From UBA2386 sp046306335 (GTDB taxonomy: Bacteria > Planctomycetota > UBA1135 > UBA2386), in contig JBKDXM010000048.1 of the NCBI GenBank assembly GCA_046306335.1, positions 7,957 to 71,956 of the forward strand: a DNA stretch of 64,000 bases, written 5' to 3'. A program made the position numbers and the translations under genes. The notes under the pieces are model-generated. The model was not told the origin of the DNA. It saw only the letters and a list, made by a program, of their open reading frames with translations, and did not search any database. The number at the start of each line of letters is the position of its first letter. The first letter of the stretch is position 1. Below are positions 1-8,551 of the stretch, in pieces.

Positions 1-1
1 C

Positions 2-256
2 GACGAGACGGTGCGCGAGATGCGCAAGACGATCGACGACACCAAGCGCGAGATGCAGCGCGCGACGACGGTCCCGCAGGCGATCGCCAACCCGGCGCAG
101 GCGATGCGCACGTTCGCACAGGACGCGCTGCACGCGCCGGTCGACGACAAGGGCGACGACGTCGCCGACGAGCCGCCACCGCCGCCGGACGGCAACCCGG
201 CCGACAAGAACCCCTACGCCGACCGCCGCGAAGACCACGACGCGCCGCCGCGGTGA
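2..256 (+). CDS. TatA/TatB-like protein, C-terminal fragment
   Basis: The reading frame is open from the window edge, so the 5' part of the gene lies outside. The first residues read DETVREMRKTIDDTKREMQR, an amphipathic charged helix of the kind that follows the membrane anchor in TatA/TatB twin-arginine translocase proteins. The rest is a Pro/Asp-rich hydrophilic tail (PPPPPDGNPADKNPYADRR) typical of poorly conserved TatB C-termini. The membrane helix and hinge that would prove the family are not visible. It converges on the MshEN gene, 13 bases away. A generic coiled-coil protein remains possible. Confidence 0.45.
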   Translation, partial: DETVREMRKTIDDTKREMQRATTVPQAIANPAQAMRTFAQDALHAPVDDKGDDVADEPPPPPDGNPADKNPYADRREDHDAPPR

Positions 257-269
257 CCGCGGCCGCGGC

Positions 270-1046
270 TCACTTCTTCGGTGGTGCCGCGGGCGGCGGC
301 ACGGCCGCGACGGGAGGCGCCGACGGATTGCCGGCAACCGGCACCGCAGGAGCCGCGGGGGCCGCTGCGGCCGCTGCGGCCGCTGCAGCAGGAGGCGTGG
401 AGGCCGCAGGAGGACCCGCAGGAGCCGGCTTCTTGACGCCGCTCGCGATCGCTGCGTCGCCGGCATCGAAGATGCTCATCCAGTCCGCGCCCAGCACGCT
501 GCCGCCGCTGGTGGCCGCGCTGGCCGTCGACGCCGACTTCGCCTTGCGTTTGGCGGCCGCTTCCTCGCGCCGCTTGGTCTCCGACTCCTGCCACTCCTTG
601 TAGTCCTTGAACAGATCGCCGAGGACCTTCTTGTTCTCGCTGATGAGCCCGACGTAGGGGAACAGCTCGCAGGAATGGTCCTTCTGGATCTTCTGCAGCT
701 GCTCGAAGGTCGTCATGACCGGCATCGCGACGCACACGATGTCGCCGAAGATGTCCAGCGGCACGACCGTGTGCTCGAACAGCACTTCCTTGGGCAGTCG
801 GTTCTTCGCCTCTTCGGTGATCGAGTAGCTGCCCGCCAGCAGGTACGGCAGGTTGAAGTGCTCCGTGACCAGCTTGGCGAGATCCCAATCGGTGATGTGG
901 CCGCCGACCACCAGGGTGTCGACGAGCGAATCCCCGTGGGTCTCGCACACGTGCAGGGCATCGTTGATGACCTCGCTCGTGCAGAGCCCGCGTTCGATGA
1001 GCAGCTCTGCCAGTCGGGTGGCAGTGAGTTTCTCGACGCCCTTCAC
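270..1046 (-). CDS. Stand-alone MshEN (GspE/PilB N-terminal) domain protein
   Basis: 258 residues. Residues 1 to about 145 match the N-terminal domain of type II secretion and type IV pilus ATPases (GspE/PilB/MshE): two helical modules beginning TATRLAELLIERGLCTSEV and GDSLVDTLVVGGHITDWDLA, then the NLPYL and VVPLDIFGDIVCVAM segments. The ATPase domain that normally follows is absent. Instead there is a charged helix (about 145-175) and an Ala/Pro-rich tail with an 11-alanine run. In the family this domain can bind cyclic di-GMP or partner proteins, so a regulatory or adaptor role is likely but unproven. It lies downstream of the Mla-like pair, separated by 72 bases. Confidence 0.75.
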   Translation of the reverse strand: MKGVEKLTATRLAELLIERGLCTSEVINDALHVCETHGDSLVDTLVVGGHITDWDLAKLVTEHFNLPYLLAGSYSITEEAKNRLPKEVLFEHTVVPLDIFGDIVCVAMPVMTTFEQLQKIQKDHSCELFPYVGLISENKKVLGDLFKDYKEWQESETKRREEAAAKRKAKSASTASAATSGGSVLGADWMSIFDAGDAAIASGVKKPAPAGPPAASTPPAAAAAAAAAAPAAPAVPVAGNPSAPPVAAVPPPAAPPKK

Positions 1047-1118
1047 CCCGGTCGCATCGGACCGATGCCCGAGCCGCCTTTAGCGCGGCCACACGAGATC
1101 GCTCGGACGCTGCTGCCG

Positions 1119-2621
1119 TCAGGCGTACTCGGCGAAGGTCGCGGTGGCGTGCACGGCCAGCACGATGGCCATCGCGGCGACGATCGACCGGTCGACCGCC
1201 GCGCCGACATCGGCGCTCGACCGCTTGGGTCCGGTGCCAAGGTGCCAAGACGCCACTGCTACGAGCACACCGGACAGCGACGCCTTGCCGATGACGACGG
1301 CCGCGTCGCGGCCGGTCAGGGCGTCGAGCCAGGCGTGGACGAAGCCGCCGGCGGTCGTGCCCGAGGCGGCGGCGGCGGCCGCCAGCGCCGCGAAGCTGGC
1401 CGCGACGCACGCGGCGAAGGTCACGACCGGCATGCCGATCGCCATCGCCCAGACCATCGGCGTCAACAGCAGGTCGGCCGGCCGCGCCCCCATCATCTGC
1501 AGTGCCGCGATCTGGTTGGTGCGCTTCATGGCGCCAAGGCGCGCCGTCGCGCCGGCGACGACGCGGGCGCAGAAGAAGAAGCCCGCGAGCAGCGGCACGA
1601 GCACGGCGAGCGCGACCTTGCCGGTGCCGGTCAGCAGCGCCGATTCCATGCCGCCGTGCAGCGGGTTGTTCTGCAGCGCGAAGAACGTCGCCAGGCCGCC
1701 GAGCACGCCGCCGCCGAGCGCCACGAACGGTGCCGGCTCGACGCACGCACGCCACGTCGCGCGGGCCGTCTCGCCGAGTTCGAACGGCGGCAGCCGGCGC
1801 ACGGCTGCGAGCAGCGACTCGCCGAATGCAGCAGCCTGCAGCAGCACCGTGCGCAGGCCGTGCAGCGCCTCGGAGGCCGCGACGTGGCCGTCGCCCGGCG
1901 CGGCGGCGGTGTCGGCTGCGGTCGGTTCGTAGCCCGGGCCTTCGAGGCGCAGCGTGCGACGGCCGCGGTCCAGCACCAGCACGCCGTCGAGCTTGCCCGC
2001 GAACGCCGGCAGGTCGTGCGTGACGACGAGCGTCGTGCGCCGCGGATCCTGGTCGTGCGCTTGCCGCAGCAGCGCGGCGATGGTGCGCGCGCCGGCAGGG
2101 TCGAGGCCGGCGGTCGGCTCGTCGCACAGCAAGAGCCGCGGCGACGACGCCAGCGCGCGCGCGACGGCGAGGCGCTTGCGCATGCCGCCGGACAGCCGCG
2201 CGGTCTCGTCCGGCGCGTGGTCGAGGCCGACGACGGCGAGCAGGCCGGCGGCGAGCAGCGGCGAACGGTCGGCCAGGCGCAGCGCCAGCTCGACGTTGGC
2301 GCGCGGCGAGCGTTCGTCGAGCAGGCCTTCGTCCTGCAGGATCGCGGCGACGTCGCCGCGCAGCGCAGCGGGGAAGCCGCCGGCGACCGAAGGGCCGAGC
2401 ACGACGAGGTCGCCGAAGACGCGCGGCGCGGGTTCGCGCGGCTCGACGAGGCCGGCGAGCAGGCGCAGCACCGACGACTTGCCGCCGCCCGACGCGCCGA
2501 CGAAGGCGTAGAAGCCGTGCGTCGGCAGCGCGAGGTCGACGCCGTGCAGCAGCGTCTCCTCGCGGCCGGCGCGCCGGTGCGCGAGGCCGAAGCCGGCGAA
2601 GGTGATCGCCGCGTCGGTCAC
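1119..2621 (-). CDS. Mla/Mce-type ABC transporter: ATPase-permease fusion
   Basis: About 500 residues combining two normally separate subunits. Residues about 5-245 are an ABC ATPase: Walker A GASGGGKSS, signature LSGGMRKRLAVARAL, Walker B LLLCDEPTAGLDP and the switch histidine in VTHD. Residues about 290-500 are an MlaE-type permease with several membrane segments, including the family-like KRTNQIAALQMMGARP loop. Such systems move phospholipids between the inner membrane and an Mce protein in Gram-negative bacteria. The start is taken as GTG at 2621, whose GTGA overlaps the stop of the upstream mce gene. This implies translational coupling and a joint complex. Confidence 0.85.
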   Translation of the reverse strand: MTDAAITFAGFGLAHRRAGREETLLHGVDLALPTHGFYAFVGASGGGKSSVLRLLAGLVEPREPAPRVFGDLVVLGPSVAGGFPAALRGDVAAILQDEGLLDERSPRANVELALRLADRSPLLAAGLLAVVGLDHAPDETARLSGGMRKRLAVARALASSPRLLLCDEPTAGLDPAGARTIAALLRQAHDQDPRRTTLVVTHDLPAFAGKLDGVLVLDRGRRTLRLEGPGYEPTAADTAAAPGDGHVAASEALHGLRTVLLQAAAFGESLLAAVRRLPPFELGETARATWRACVEPAPFVALGGGVLGGLATFFALQNNPLHGGMESALLTGTGKVALAVLVPLLAGFFFCARVVAGATARLGAMKRTNQIAALQMMGARPADLLLTPMVWAMAIGMPVVTFAACVAASFAALAAAAAASGTTAGGFVHAWLDALTGRDAAVVIGKASLSGVLVAVASWHLGTGPKRSSADVGAAVDRSIVAAMAIVLAVHATATFAEYA

Positions 2622-4123
2622 AGGCCCTGCGGCCGCAGTTCGGCCGGGACGCGCTGCAGCCACACGAAGCTGCGCAGCGACGCCGCGCCCTCGCCGACGG
2701 CGGCGCGGTCGTCAGCGACCACGACGCCGCGCGCCTTGCCATCGCCGACGAACACGCCGCCGAGCGCTTCGGGCTGCGACGTCGTGCTGCCGACGCGGAT
2801 CGGCGCGAGCGGCGCGCCGTCCGGACCGACGAGGCGCACGGCGCCCGGCTCCTGGGGCGACATGACGTCGACGGCGAACGCGAGCCGGTCCGCCGCCGTG
2901 CCGACGAGGTCCGGCGGCGCGCCGTCGAGCACCAGCGCGGCGAGATCGCCGTCGTCGGCGTCGACCCAGACGCGGCCGGCGCGCAGCACGGCGCCGCCGG
3001 GCAGCACGACCTTGATCTGCTCGTCGGCGATCTCGGGTTCGCCGTAGCCATCCTGCTCGGTGTAGCTGGCGTCGACGAGGCTGCGCGCGGTGACCACCAC
3101 GGCGCGGCCGCTGCGGTCGACGTACAGCAGGCCGTTGCCGGCGCGGCGGACGTCGTCGTCGGGCGTGAACGTGTCGCGCTCGGTGGCGGCGTAGACGACG
3201 CGCACGACGACGATGCCGTCGTCGCTGGTCGCGACCTTCGCCGCGGGCGGCGCGCGCTTCACGGCGCTGGCCGGCACCGGCGCCAGCTCGAAGTCCGGTC
3301 GGCTGGCGGCAGCGGCGGCGCGGTGGCCGTCGGGCACGAGCACGCCGACGCCTGGCTCGACGTGGTAACCGACGAACGGCGACAGCAGCGAGGCCGCGTC
3401 CTGCACAGTGAAGCCCGACAGCAGGGCGCCGCTGAGCTGCGGCCGCGCGATCCAGAACACCGCCTTGTCGGTCACGGTAGCGCGGTGCTCGCGCGCGATG
3501 CGCAGCGCGACCTCGACGTGGCTGCCATCGGCCGCGAGCGCCACGCTGCGCACGTCGCCGGTGGCGACGCCGCGGTGCACGACCTGGGAACCCGGGCGGA
3601 GGCCATGGTTCTGGGGCACGAGCAGGGTCATCAGCAGATCGCCGTGGCGCACCGGCTCGAGGCTCTCGGCCTCGGCGTCGGCGGGTGGGCGTTCGCGGCC
3701 GCTGATCAAGCTGCCCGGCGGCAGCGGCGTGCCGCGCGGGCTCGGCGTGGCGAACGCGACGTAGGCGTCGCGCACCAGCGTGTCGAGGCCGGACAGGCCG
3801 TCGGTCAGGCCGCCAAAGCGCGGCGTCACGATCCAGAAGGCGCTGCCGACGCAGGCATTGCCGGCGGCGGCGGGATCGATCAGGACCTGCACGACGGCCT
3901 TGTCGCCGTCGGGCGAGAGCACGACCGACCGCACCGCGCCGACGTCGACGCCGCGGTGGCGCACGATCGCGCCGGGGCGCAGGCCGCGCGCTTCGCGGAA
4001 CTCGACCTGCAGCGGCACGCCGGGGCGTTCGTCCAGGTTGCGCAGGGTGCGCTGCAGCCAGAGGGCGCCGAACACGGCGCCCAGCAGCGTCAACAGACCG
4101 AGCAGGTAGCGGAGGCGGTGCAT
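2618..4123 (-). CDS. MlaD/PqiB-like Mce protein with C-terminal trypsin-like pseudoprotease domain
   Basis: 501 residues. An N-terminal membrane anchor (about 5-25) is followed by two Mce domains (about 36-145 and 160-275; LRPGAIVRHRGVDVGAVRSV and LRPGSQVVHRGVATGDVRSV), as in PqiB. Residues about 315-490 resemble HtrA/trypsin-fold strands: GNGLLYVDRSGRAVVVTA, a later IKVVLPGGAVLRAGRV and DLAALVLDG, with GGVFV near the end. The expected catalytic His is replaced (TARSLVD) and the GNSGG serine motif is lost (EALGGVF), so this part is probably a non-catalytic interaction domain. It precedes and overlaps the ATPase-permease gene and likely forms its periplasmic lipid-transfer partner. Confidence 0.8.
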   Translation of the reverse strand: MHRLRYLLGLLTLLGAVFGALWLQRTLRNLDERPGVPLQVEFREARGLRPGAIVRHRGVDVGAVRSVVLSPDGDKAVVQVLIDPAAAGNACVGSAFWIVTPRFGGLTDGLSGLDTLVRDAYVAFATPSPRGTPLPPGSLISGRERPPADAEAESLEPVRHGDLLMTLLVPQNHGLRPGSQVVHRGVATGDVRSVALAADGSHVEVALRIAREHRATVTDKAVFWIARPQLSGALLSGFTVQDAASLLSPFVGYHVEPGVGVLVPDGHRAAAAASRPDFELAPVPASAVKRAPPAAKVATSDDGIVVVRVVYAATERDTFTPDDDVRRAGNGLLYVDRSGRAVVVTARSLVDASYTEQDGYGEPEIADEQIKVVLPGGAVLRAGRVWVDADDGDLAALVLDGAPPDLVGTAADRLAFAVDVMSPQEPGAVRLVGPDGAPLAPIRVGSTTSQPEALGGVFVGDGKARGVVVADDRAAVGEGAASLRSFVWLQRVPAELRPQGL

Positions 4124-4170
4124 CGTCCGGTCGTCCTCGCGGCCGACCCTGCGGGCGAGGGCGGCCAGGA

Positions 4171-4188
4171 TTCGCGCTTCGGCGCGAA
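4171..4188 (-). terminator. Candidate hairpin downstream of gyrB
   Basis: A perfect 7-bp stem, TTCGCGC / GCGCGAA, closes a 4-base loop 18 bases past the gyrB stop. There is no clear T-run after it on the minus strand, so it may be a weak terminator or an RNA-processing or stability element between gyrB and the Mce gene. Confidence 0.35.
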
Positions 4189-4205
4189 ATCGCGCCGTCG
4201 CCCGC

Positions 4206-6662
4206 TCACACGTCGATGTTGGTCGCTTCGAGCGCGTGCTTCTCGATGAAGTCGCGGCGCGGCTCGACCTCGGGCCCCATCAGCACGGTGAAGATCTTGT
4301 CGGCCTCGACGAGGTCGCTGACGGTCACGCGGCGCAGCGTGCGACGCGACGGGTCCATCGTCGACTCGAACAGCTGCGACGGGTTCATCTCGCCCAGGCC
4401 CTTGTAGCGCTGGATGTCGAGGTCCTTCTCGCAGGTCTTCTGGATGGTCTCGATCGCCTCGAACAGCGTCGCGCACTTCTGCCCGCCGGCGTCGCCGCCG
4501 GCGCGCACCTCGTAGGTCGAGCCGTCCGCCGGCTTCGGCCAGCCGACCGGCGCGCCCGCGGCGTCGATCTTGTGCATCAGCGCCTGCACGTCGCCGCCGA
4601 GCAGCAGCGCCCAGGCTTCGCAGTCGGCCTCGTCGCGCCGGCACGGCGAGTCCGGGCCCTCGTAGACGACGAGGTCGCGGCCCTTCTGCCGGCTCAGCGT
4701 CTCGATCGCCGCGGCGAGCTGGTCCTCGTTGTCGAGGAAGCGGCCCTTGCCCTCGACGACGAACCACGTGGTCGGCAGGTGGCGGTCGGGCACGGTCGCC
4801 GACGCGAGGTAGTCGCCGAACGGCACGTTGGCGTCCGGCGGCAGCTTGTTCTGCAGTTCGCGCACGCGGCCGACGAGGTCCATCAGCTGGCGCAGCTCGC
4901 GGCCGGTCCACTTGCCGCCGGCGGAGTGCTGCAGCGTGGTGGCGCCGAGGCCGAGTTCGGCCAGCAGGTTGACCTTGTCCTCCTCGGTGACCGCGTAGCG
5001 CTCGGTCTTGCCCTTCTTGATGCGGTACAGCGGCGGCTGCGCCACGTAGACGTGGCCGCGCGTCACCAGCTCCGGCATCTTGCGGTAGAAGAGCGTCAGC
5101 AGCAGCGTGCGGATGTGCGAGCCGTCGACGTCGGCGTCGGTCATCACGATGACCTTGCCGTAGCGCAGCTTGTCCTTCTCGAACTCTTCGGTCAGGAAGC
5201 CGGTGCCGATCGCGCTGACGATCGTCTGGATCTCCTCGTGGTCGAGGATGCTGTCGACCGCCGCCTTCTCGACGTTGAGGATCTTGCCGCGCAGCGGCAG
5301 GATCGCCTGGTGGCTCATGCGGCCCTGCTTGGCCGTGCCGCCGGCGGAGTCGCCCTCGACGAGGAACAGCTCCGCCTCGTCGCGCGGCGTCCCCTTCTGG
5401 CAGTCGGCGAGCTTGGCCGGCAGGCCGCCGCCTTCGAGCGCCGACTTGCGGCGCACGAGGTCGCGCGCCTTGCGGGCCGCCTCGCGCGCGCGCAGCGCGT
5501 CGATCACCTTGCCGTAGATCGTCTTGGCCGCGCCCGGGTTCTCCTCGAAGTAGGTGCGGATGCCGTCGCCGACGACGGTCTCGACGATCGACTGCACCTC
5601 GCGGTTGCCGAGCTTGATCTTGGTCTGCGACTCGAACTGCGGGTCGGGGACCTTGACCGAGATGACCGCCGCGAGGCCTTCGCGGAAGTCCTCGCCGGAC
5701 GGCACGGTGTCCTTCTCCTTGAGGATCTTCTCCTGCCGCGCCCAGTTGTTGAGCGCGCGGGTCAGCGCGGTGCGGAAGCCCTGGAGGTGCGTGCCGCCCT
5801 CCAGCGTGTTGATGTTGTTGACGAACGAGAAGACCGACTCGTTGTAGCCGTCGTTGTACTGCAGCGCGATCTCGACCTCGTACACCTTGTCGGGGTTCTC
5901 GGCCGACGGCATCTCGCGGCGGAAGTAGATGACGTCCTTGTGCAGCGGCGACTTGCCGGCGGTCAGGTCCTTGATGAACTCGACGAGGCCGTCGGGGAAC
6001 AGGAACTCCTCGCCCTTGTCGATGCGCTCGTCGAACAGCGTGATGTGCAGCTTGGACGCGCCCATCAGGTAGGCGAGCTCGCGCAGGCGCTTGCGCAGGA
6101 TGTCGTAGCTGAACTCCGTCGCCTCCATGATCTGCGGGTCGGCCTTGAACCGCAGCATGGTGCCGGTCTTGTCGGTCTTGCCGATGACCGCGAGCTCGCT
6201 GGCCTTCTCGCCGCGCATGTAGGTCTGGCGGTGGATCTTGCCGTCGCGCGAGACCTCGACGTCGAGCACCTCGGCGAGCGCGCAGACGCAGCTGATGCCG
6301 ACGCCGTGCAGGCCGCCCGACACCTTGTAGCTGCCCTTGTCGAACTTGCCGCCCGAGTGCAGCTTGGTCAGGATGACCTCGAGCGCGGGCTTGCCGCTCT
6401 CGTGCATGTCGACCGGGATGCCGCGGCCGTCGTCCTTGACCGAGATCGTGCCGTCCTTGTGGACGCGCACGTCGATGCGGCTGGCGCGGCCGGCGAGCGC
6501 CTCGTCGACGGAGTTGTCGACCACCTCCCAGACGAGGTGGTGCAGGCCCTTCATGCCGGTGTCGCCGATGTACATCGCCGGGCGCGTGCGCACCGCGTCG
6601 AGACCTTCGAGGACCTTGATCGAACTGGCGTCGTAGCGCTTCTCGGTGTTGGCGTCAGACAT
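4206..6662 (-). CDS. gyrB: DNA gyrase subunit B
   Basis: 818 residues, full length. The N-terminal GHKL ATPase contains NSVDEALAG and DDGRGIPVD. The TOPRIM domain has EGDSAGGTAKQGR (about 434) and TDADVDGSHIRTLLL (about 505), and the C-terminal GyrA-binding tail has YKGLGEMNP. About 160 residues are inserted between the TOPRIM core and the YKGLGEMNP tail, comparable to the insert in enterobacterial GyrB. With GyrA (not in this window) it introduces negative supercoils. The gene overlaps dciA by 8 bases and closes the dnaA-dnaN-dciA-gyrB array. Confidence 0.98.
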   Translation of the reverse strand: MSDANTEKRYDASSIKVLEGLDAVRTRPAMYIGDTGMKGLHHLVWEVVDNSVDEALAGRASRIDVRVHKDGTISVKDDGRGIPVDMHESGKPALEVILTKLHSGGKFDKGSYKVSGGLHGVGISCVCALAEVLDVEVSRDGKIHRQTYMRGEKASELAVIGKTDKTGTMLRFKADPQIMEATEFSYDILRKRLRELAYLMGASKLHITLFDERIDKGEEFLFPDGLVEFIKDLTAGKSPLHKDVIYFRREMPSAENPDKVYEVEIALQYNDGYNESVFSFVNNINTLEGGTHLQGFRTALTRALNNWARQEKILKEKDTVPSGEDFREGLAAVISVKVPDPQFESQTKIKLGNREVQSIVETVVGDGIRTYFEENPGAAKTIYGKVIDALRAREAARKARDLVRRKSALEGGGLPAKLADCQKGTPRDEAELFLVEGDSAGGTAKQGRMSHQAILPLRGKILNVEKAAVDSILDHEEIQTIVSAIGTGFLTEEFEKDKLRYGKVIVMTDADVDGSHIRTLLLTLFYRKMPELVTRGHVYVAQPPLYRIKKGKTERYAVTEEDKVNLLAELGLGATTLQHSAGGKWTGRELRQLMDLVGRVRELQNKLPPDANVPFGDYLASATVPDRHLPTTWFVVEGKGRFLDNEDQLAAAIETLSRQKGRDLVVYEGPDSPCRRDEADCEAWALLLGGDVQALMHKIDAAGAPVGWPKPADGSTYEVRAGGDAGGQKCATLFEAIETIQKTCEKDLDIQRYKGLGEMNPSQLFESTMDPSRRTLRRVTVSDLVEADKIFTVLMGPEVEPRRDFIEKHALEATNIDV

Positions 6663-6957
6663 GTCCCGTGCCTCCCAGCCGGATGGTCAGCTGGGCGATC
6701 GGTTGGTTGGGTACGAGTTGGTTGATGCGTTGCCGGATCTCCTCGCGGCGGAAGCCGGAGAGCTCGGCGAAGAGCGGAGCGGAGTCGACCTCGAGCACGA
6801 GCTTGCCGCCGCGGCAGCCGACGACCTGGCAGTGCGGCCGCAGGGCCGCCGTCAGGATCTGGTCGAGCGCGTCGTGGTAGACGCTGCGCTGCTTGCTGGT
6901 GCCGGCGTGACGCAGGATGTCGCGCAGGAACTCGGCGGCGGGTCTGGGTTCGGCCAC
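6655..6957 (-). CDS. dciA: DciA-like protein (DUF721), putative replicative-helicase loader
   Basis: About 100 residues from the chosen GTG at 6957. The ORF can extend to 7008, but that would overlap dnaN. The DUF721 pattern is visible: an N-terminal helix ending LRDILRHAG, then WxxxV-like strands around VVGCRGGKLVLEVDSAPLFAE and the C-terminal LSGFRREEIRQRINQL. DciA proteins are the ancestral partners that load DnaB helicase in bacteria lacking DnaC/DnaI. Its place between dnaN and gyrB is classical for this family. Confidence 0.8.
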   Translation of the reverse strand: MAEPRPAAEFLRDILRHAGTSKQRSVYHDALDQILTAALRPHCQVVGCRGGKLVLEVDSAPLFAELSGFRREEIRQRINQLVPNQPIAQLTIRLGGTGHV

Positions 6958-6968
6958 TTGGTTCCGGA

Positions 6969-8063
6969 TCAGGCGCCGCTGATCGGCATGACGACGTAGG
7001 TGAAGCACTCGCCGAGCGTGAACTTGGCCGGCATCGAGTCGTCCGACATGTCCAGGCGCACCGTGTCGAGCTGGCAGACGCGCAGGGCTTCGAGGATGAA
7101 GTCGGGGTTGAAGTTGATGCTGCCGCCGGCGCCGCGCACCACGGCGTCGATGGCGACGTCGGCGCGGCCGCGGCTGGCGTTGTCCGCCGTCATGCGGAGC
7201 GACTGCTGGCCGACCTCGAAGCGCACCACGCGCATGTCGGCCGCGCAGAGGATGGCAACCCGGCGCAGCGCGCCCTCCAGCACGGTCTTCTGCAGCTCGA
7301 CGGTCGTGTCGGCGGACTTGGGCAGCACGCCTTCGTAGTCCGGGAAGCGGGTCTCCAGCAGTTGGCTGACGAGTTGCGTCTTGCCGGTCGAGAAGACGAT
7401 CTGCTTGTCGCCGACTTCGATGCGCAGCGTCTGCTTGCTGCCTTCCCCCAGGGCCCGGCTGATGGTGTTGAGCGCGCGCAGCGGAACCACCGCCTTGAAC
7501 TCGGCCTTGGCGTCGATGTTGGCGTAGCTGATGGCCAGGCGCCGCCCATCGGTCGCCACCATGCGGACCGTGCCCGCACTGGCGTCGATCAGGACGCCGT
7601 TGATGGCGTAGCGCGTCTCCTCGCGCGCCGCCGCGAAGGCCGTCTCCTGGATCATGCGCAGGACCTGGCCGGCCGCCAGTTCGAGGCGCTTGCCGCCGTT
7701 GACCTGCGCTTCGTCCGGGTACTGAGCCGGATCCTCGCCCAGCAGCACGAACGAGCCGCCCCCGCTCTCGATGCGGCAGCGCTGATCGGCGCTCTCGAGG
7801 GTCACCGTCGGATCGCTCAACTCGCGCAGCAAGGCCGCGGTCTCGCGGGCAGGCAGCAGCACCGAACCCTTCTTGCTGACCTTGACCGAGTCCAGGTCGA
7901 CGCGAGCCGCCATCTCGAGGTCGGTGCCGAACAACGTGATGCCGTCGTCGGTCGTGCGCAGCAGCAGGTTCTGCAGGATCGGCTTCGAGGTCTTCACCGG
8001 CACGACGGAGGACACGACGTTCACGGCCTCCTGCAGGGCCACGCGGTCACAGAGGATCTTCAT
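6969..8063 (-). CDS. dnaN: DNA polymerase III sliding clamp (beta subunit)
   Basis: 364 residues, normal length for a three-domain clamp. It starts MKILCDRVALQEAVNVVSS and ends FTLGECFTYVVMPISGA, which corresponds to the conserved C-terminal YVVMPMR-type motif. Internal family segments include DLEMAARV and the ATDGRRLA motif. It encircles DNA and tethers polymerase III and repair enzymes. It is followed by dciA 12 bases downstream and preceded by a 488-base intergenic region after dnaA. Confidence 0.97.
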   Translation of the reverse strand: MKILCDRVALQEAVNVVSSVVPVKTSKPILQNLLLRTTDDGITLFGTDLEMAARVDLDSVKVSKKGSVLLPARETAALLRELSDPTVTLESADQRCRIESGGGSFVLLGEDPAQYPDEAQVNGGKRLELAAGQVLRMIQETAFAAAREETRYAINGVLIDASAGTVRMVATDGRRLAISYANIDAKAEFKAVVPLRALNTISRALGEGSKQTLRIEVGDKQIVFSTGKTQLVSQLLETRFPDYEGVLPKSADTTVELQKTVLEGALRRVAILCAADMRVVRFEVGQQSLRMTADNASRGRADVAIDAVVRGAGGSINFNPDFILEALRVCQLDTVRLDMSDDSMPAKFTLGECFTYVVMPISGA

Positions 8064-8150
8064 CGGGTGCGTTCGACGGATCGCGGTTCGAGGGTGTGGG
8101 GCGGCGTGGCGCGGATGCTTTGCTGCGCGCGACGTGGTGATGGAGTCAGG

Positions 8151-8165
8151 GAGAGAAAATCTCTC
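8151..8165. repeat. Inverted repeat GAGAGA-AAA-TCTCTC
   Basis: Perfect 6-bp arms around AAA, about 90 bases upstream of the dnaN start. It could be a regulator site or part of the DNA-unwinding region. Confidence 0.5.
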
Positions 8166-8232
8166 TATTCCATCATCCTACGTGCCGTCACGAGTCGGGG
8201 AAGGTTAGCGGCGGAAACCGCGCGGATCGAAG

Positions 8233-8316
8233 GGAATGGGCTGTTTCTCCGCCGACTTCGCGTCTGCAAAACCCGGCGGAGAAGTGCCACCCGGCTGTCG
8301 ACATGTTCCCCATTCC
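8233..8316. repeat. Nested inverted repeats between dnaA and dnaN
   Basis: The inner arms are TTCTCCGCCG (8245-8254) and CGGCGGAGAA (8274-8283), a perfect 10-bp stem with a 19-base loop. The outer arms are GGAATGGG (8233-8240) and CCCATTCC (8309-8316). A T-run after the stem is lacking on the minus strand, so this is not an obvious terminator of dnaA. Confidence 0.6.
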
Positions 8317-8551
8317 GACCCCCGGCCGCGGCATCGGCGCTGCGGCTGCGGAGAGTCCTGCACGCGTCTCCGCAGGCAGACCACGAATCGTCCCAGCACA
8401 GTGCACAGGTCTTTGGACGCCCGCCGACTCCGCATCTCGCGGGGCCGCCGATCCCGCACGCCAACGCGTCAAAAGATCGCCGCGGCATGGTCGCCACCCC
8501 GAGCCGTCGTGGCGCCAGCTCGGCGCTCTAGAGTGGTTCCCGGGCCCCCGC

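Larger units (their letters stand above)
8064..8551. other. dnaA-dnaN intergenic region, candidate origin or regulatory region
   Basis: 488 bases without a credible gene. It contains a short inverted repeat GAGAGA-AAA-TCTCTC (8151-8165) in the most AT-rich stretch of the area, and a nested pair of inverted repeats at 8233-8316. I found no confident DnaA box (TTATCCACA-like) in it, so an origin assignment rests only on position between dnaA and dnaN and on the repeats. The dnaN promoter must lie here or upstream of dnaA. Confidence 0.4.

Noticed and set aside
4236..6725. Long plus-strand frame opposite gyrB
   Set aside because: gyrB is unambiguous on the other strand and the antisense translation lacks recognisable motifs.
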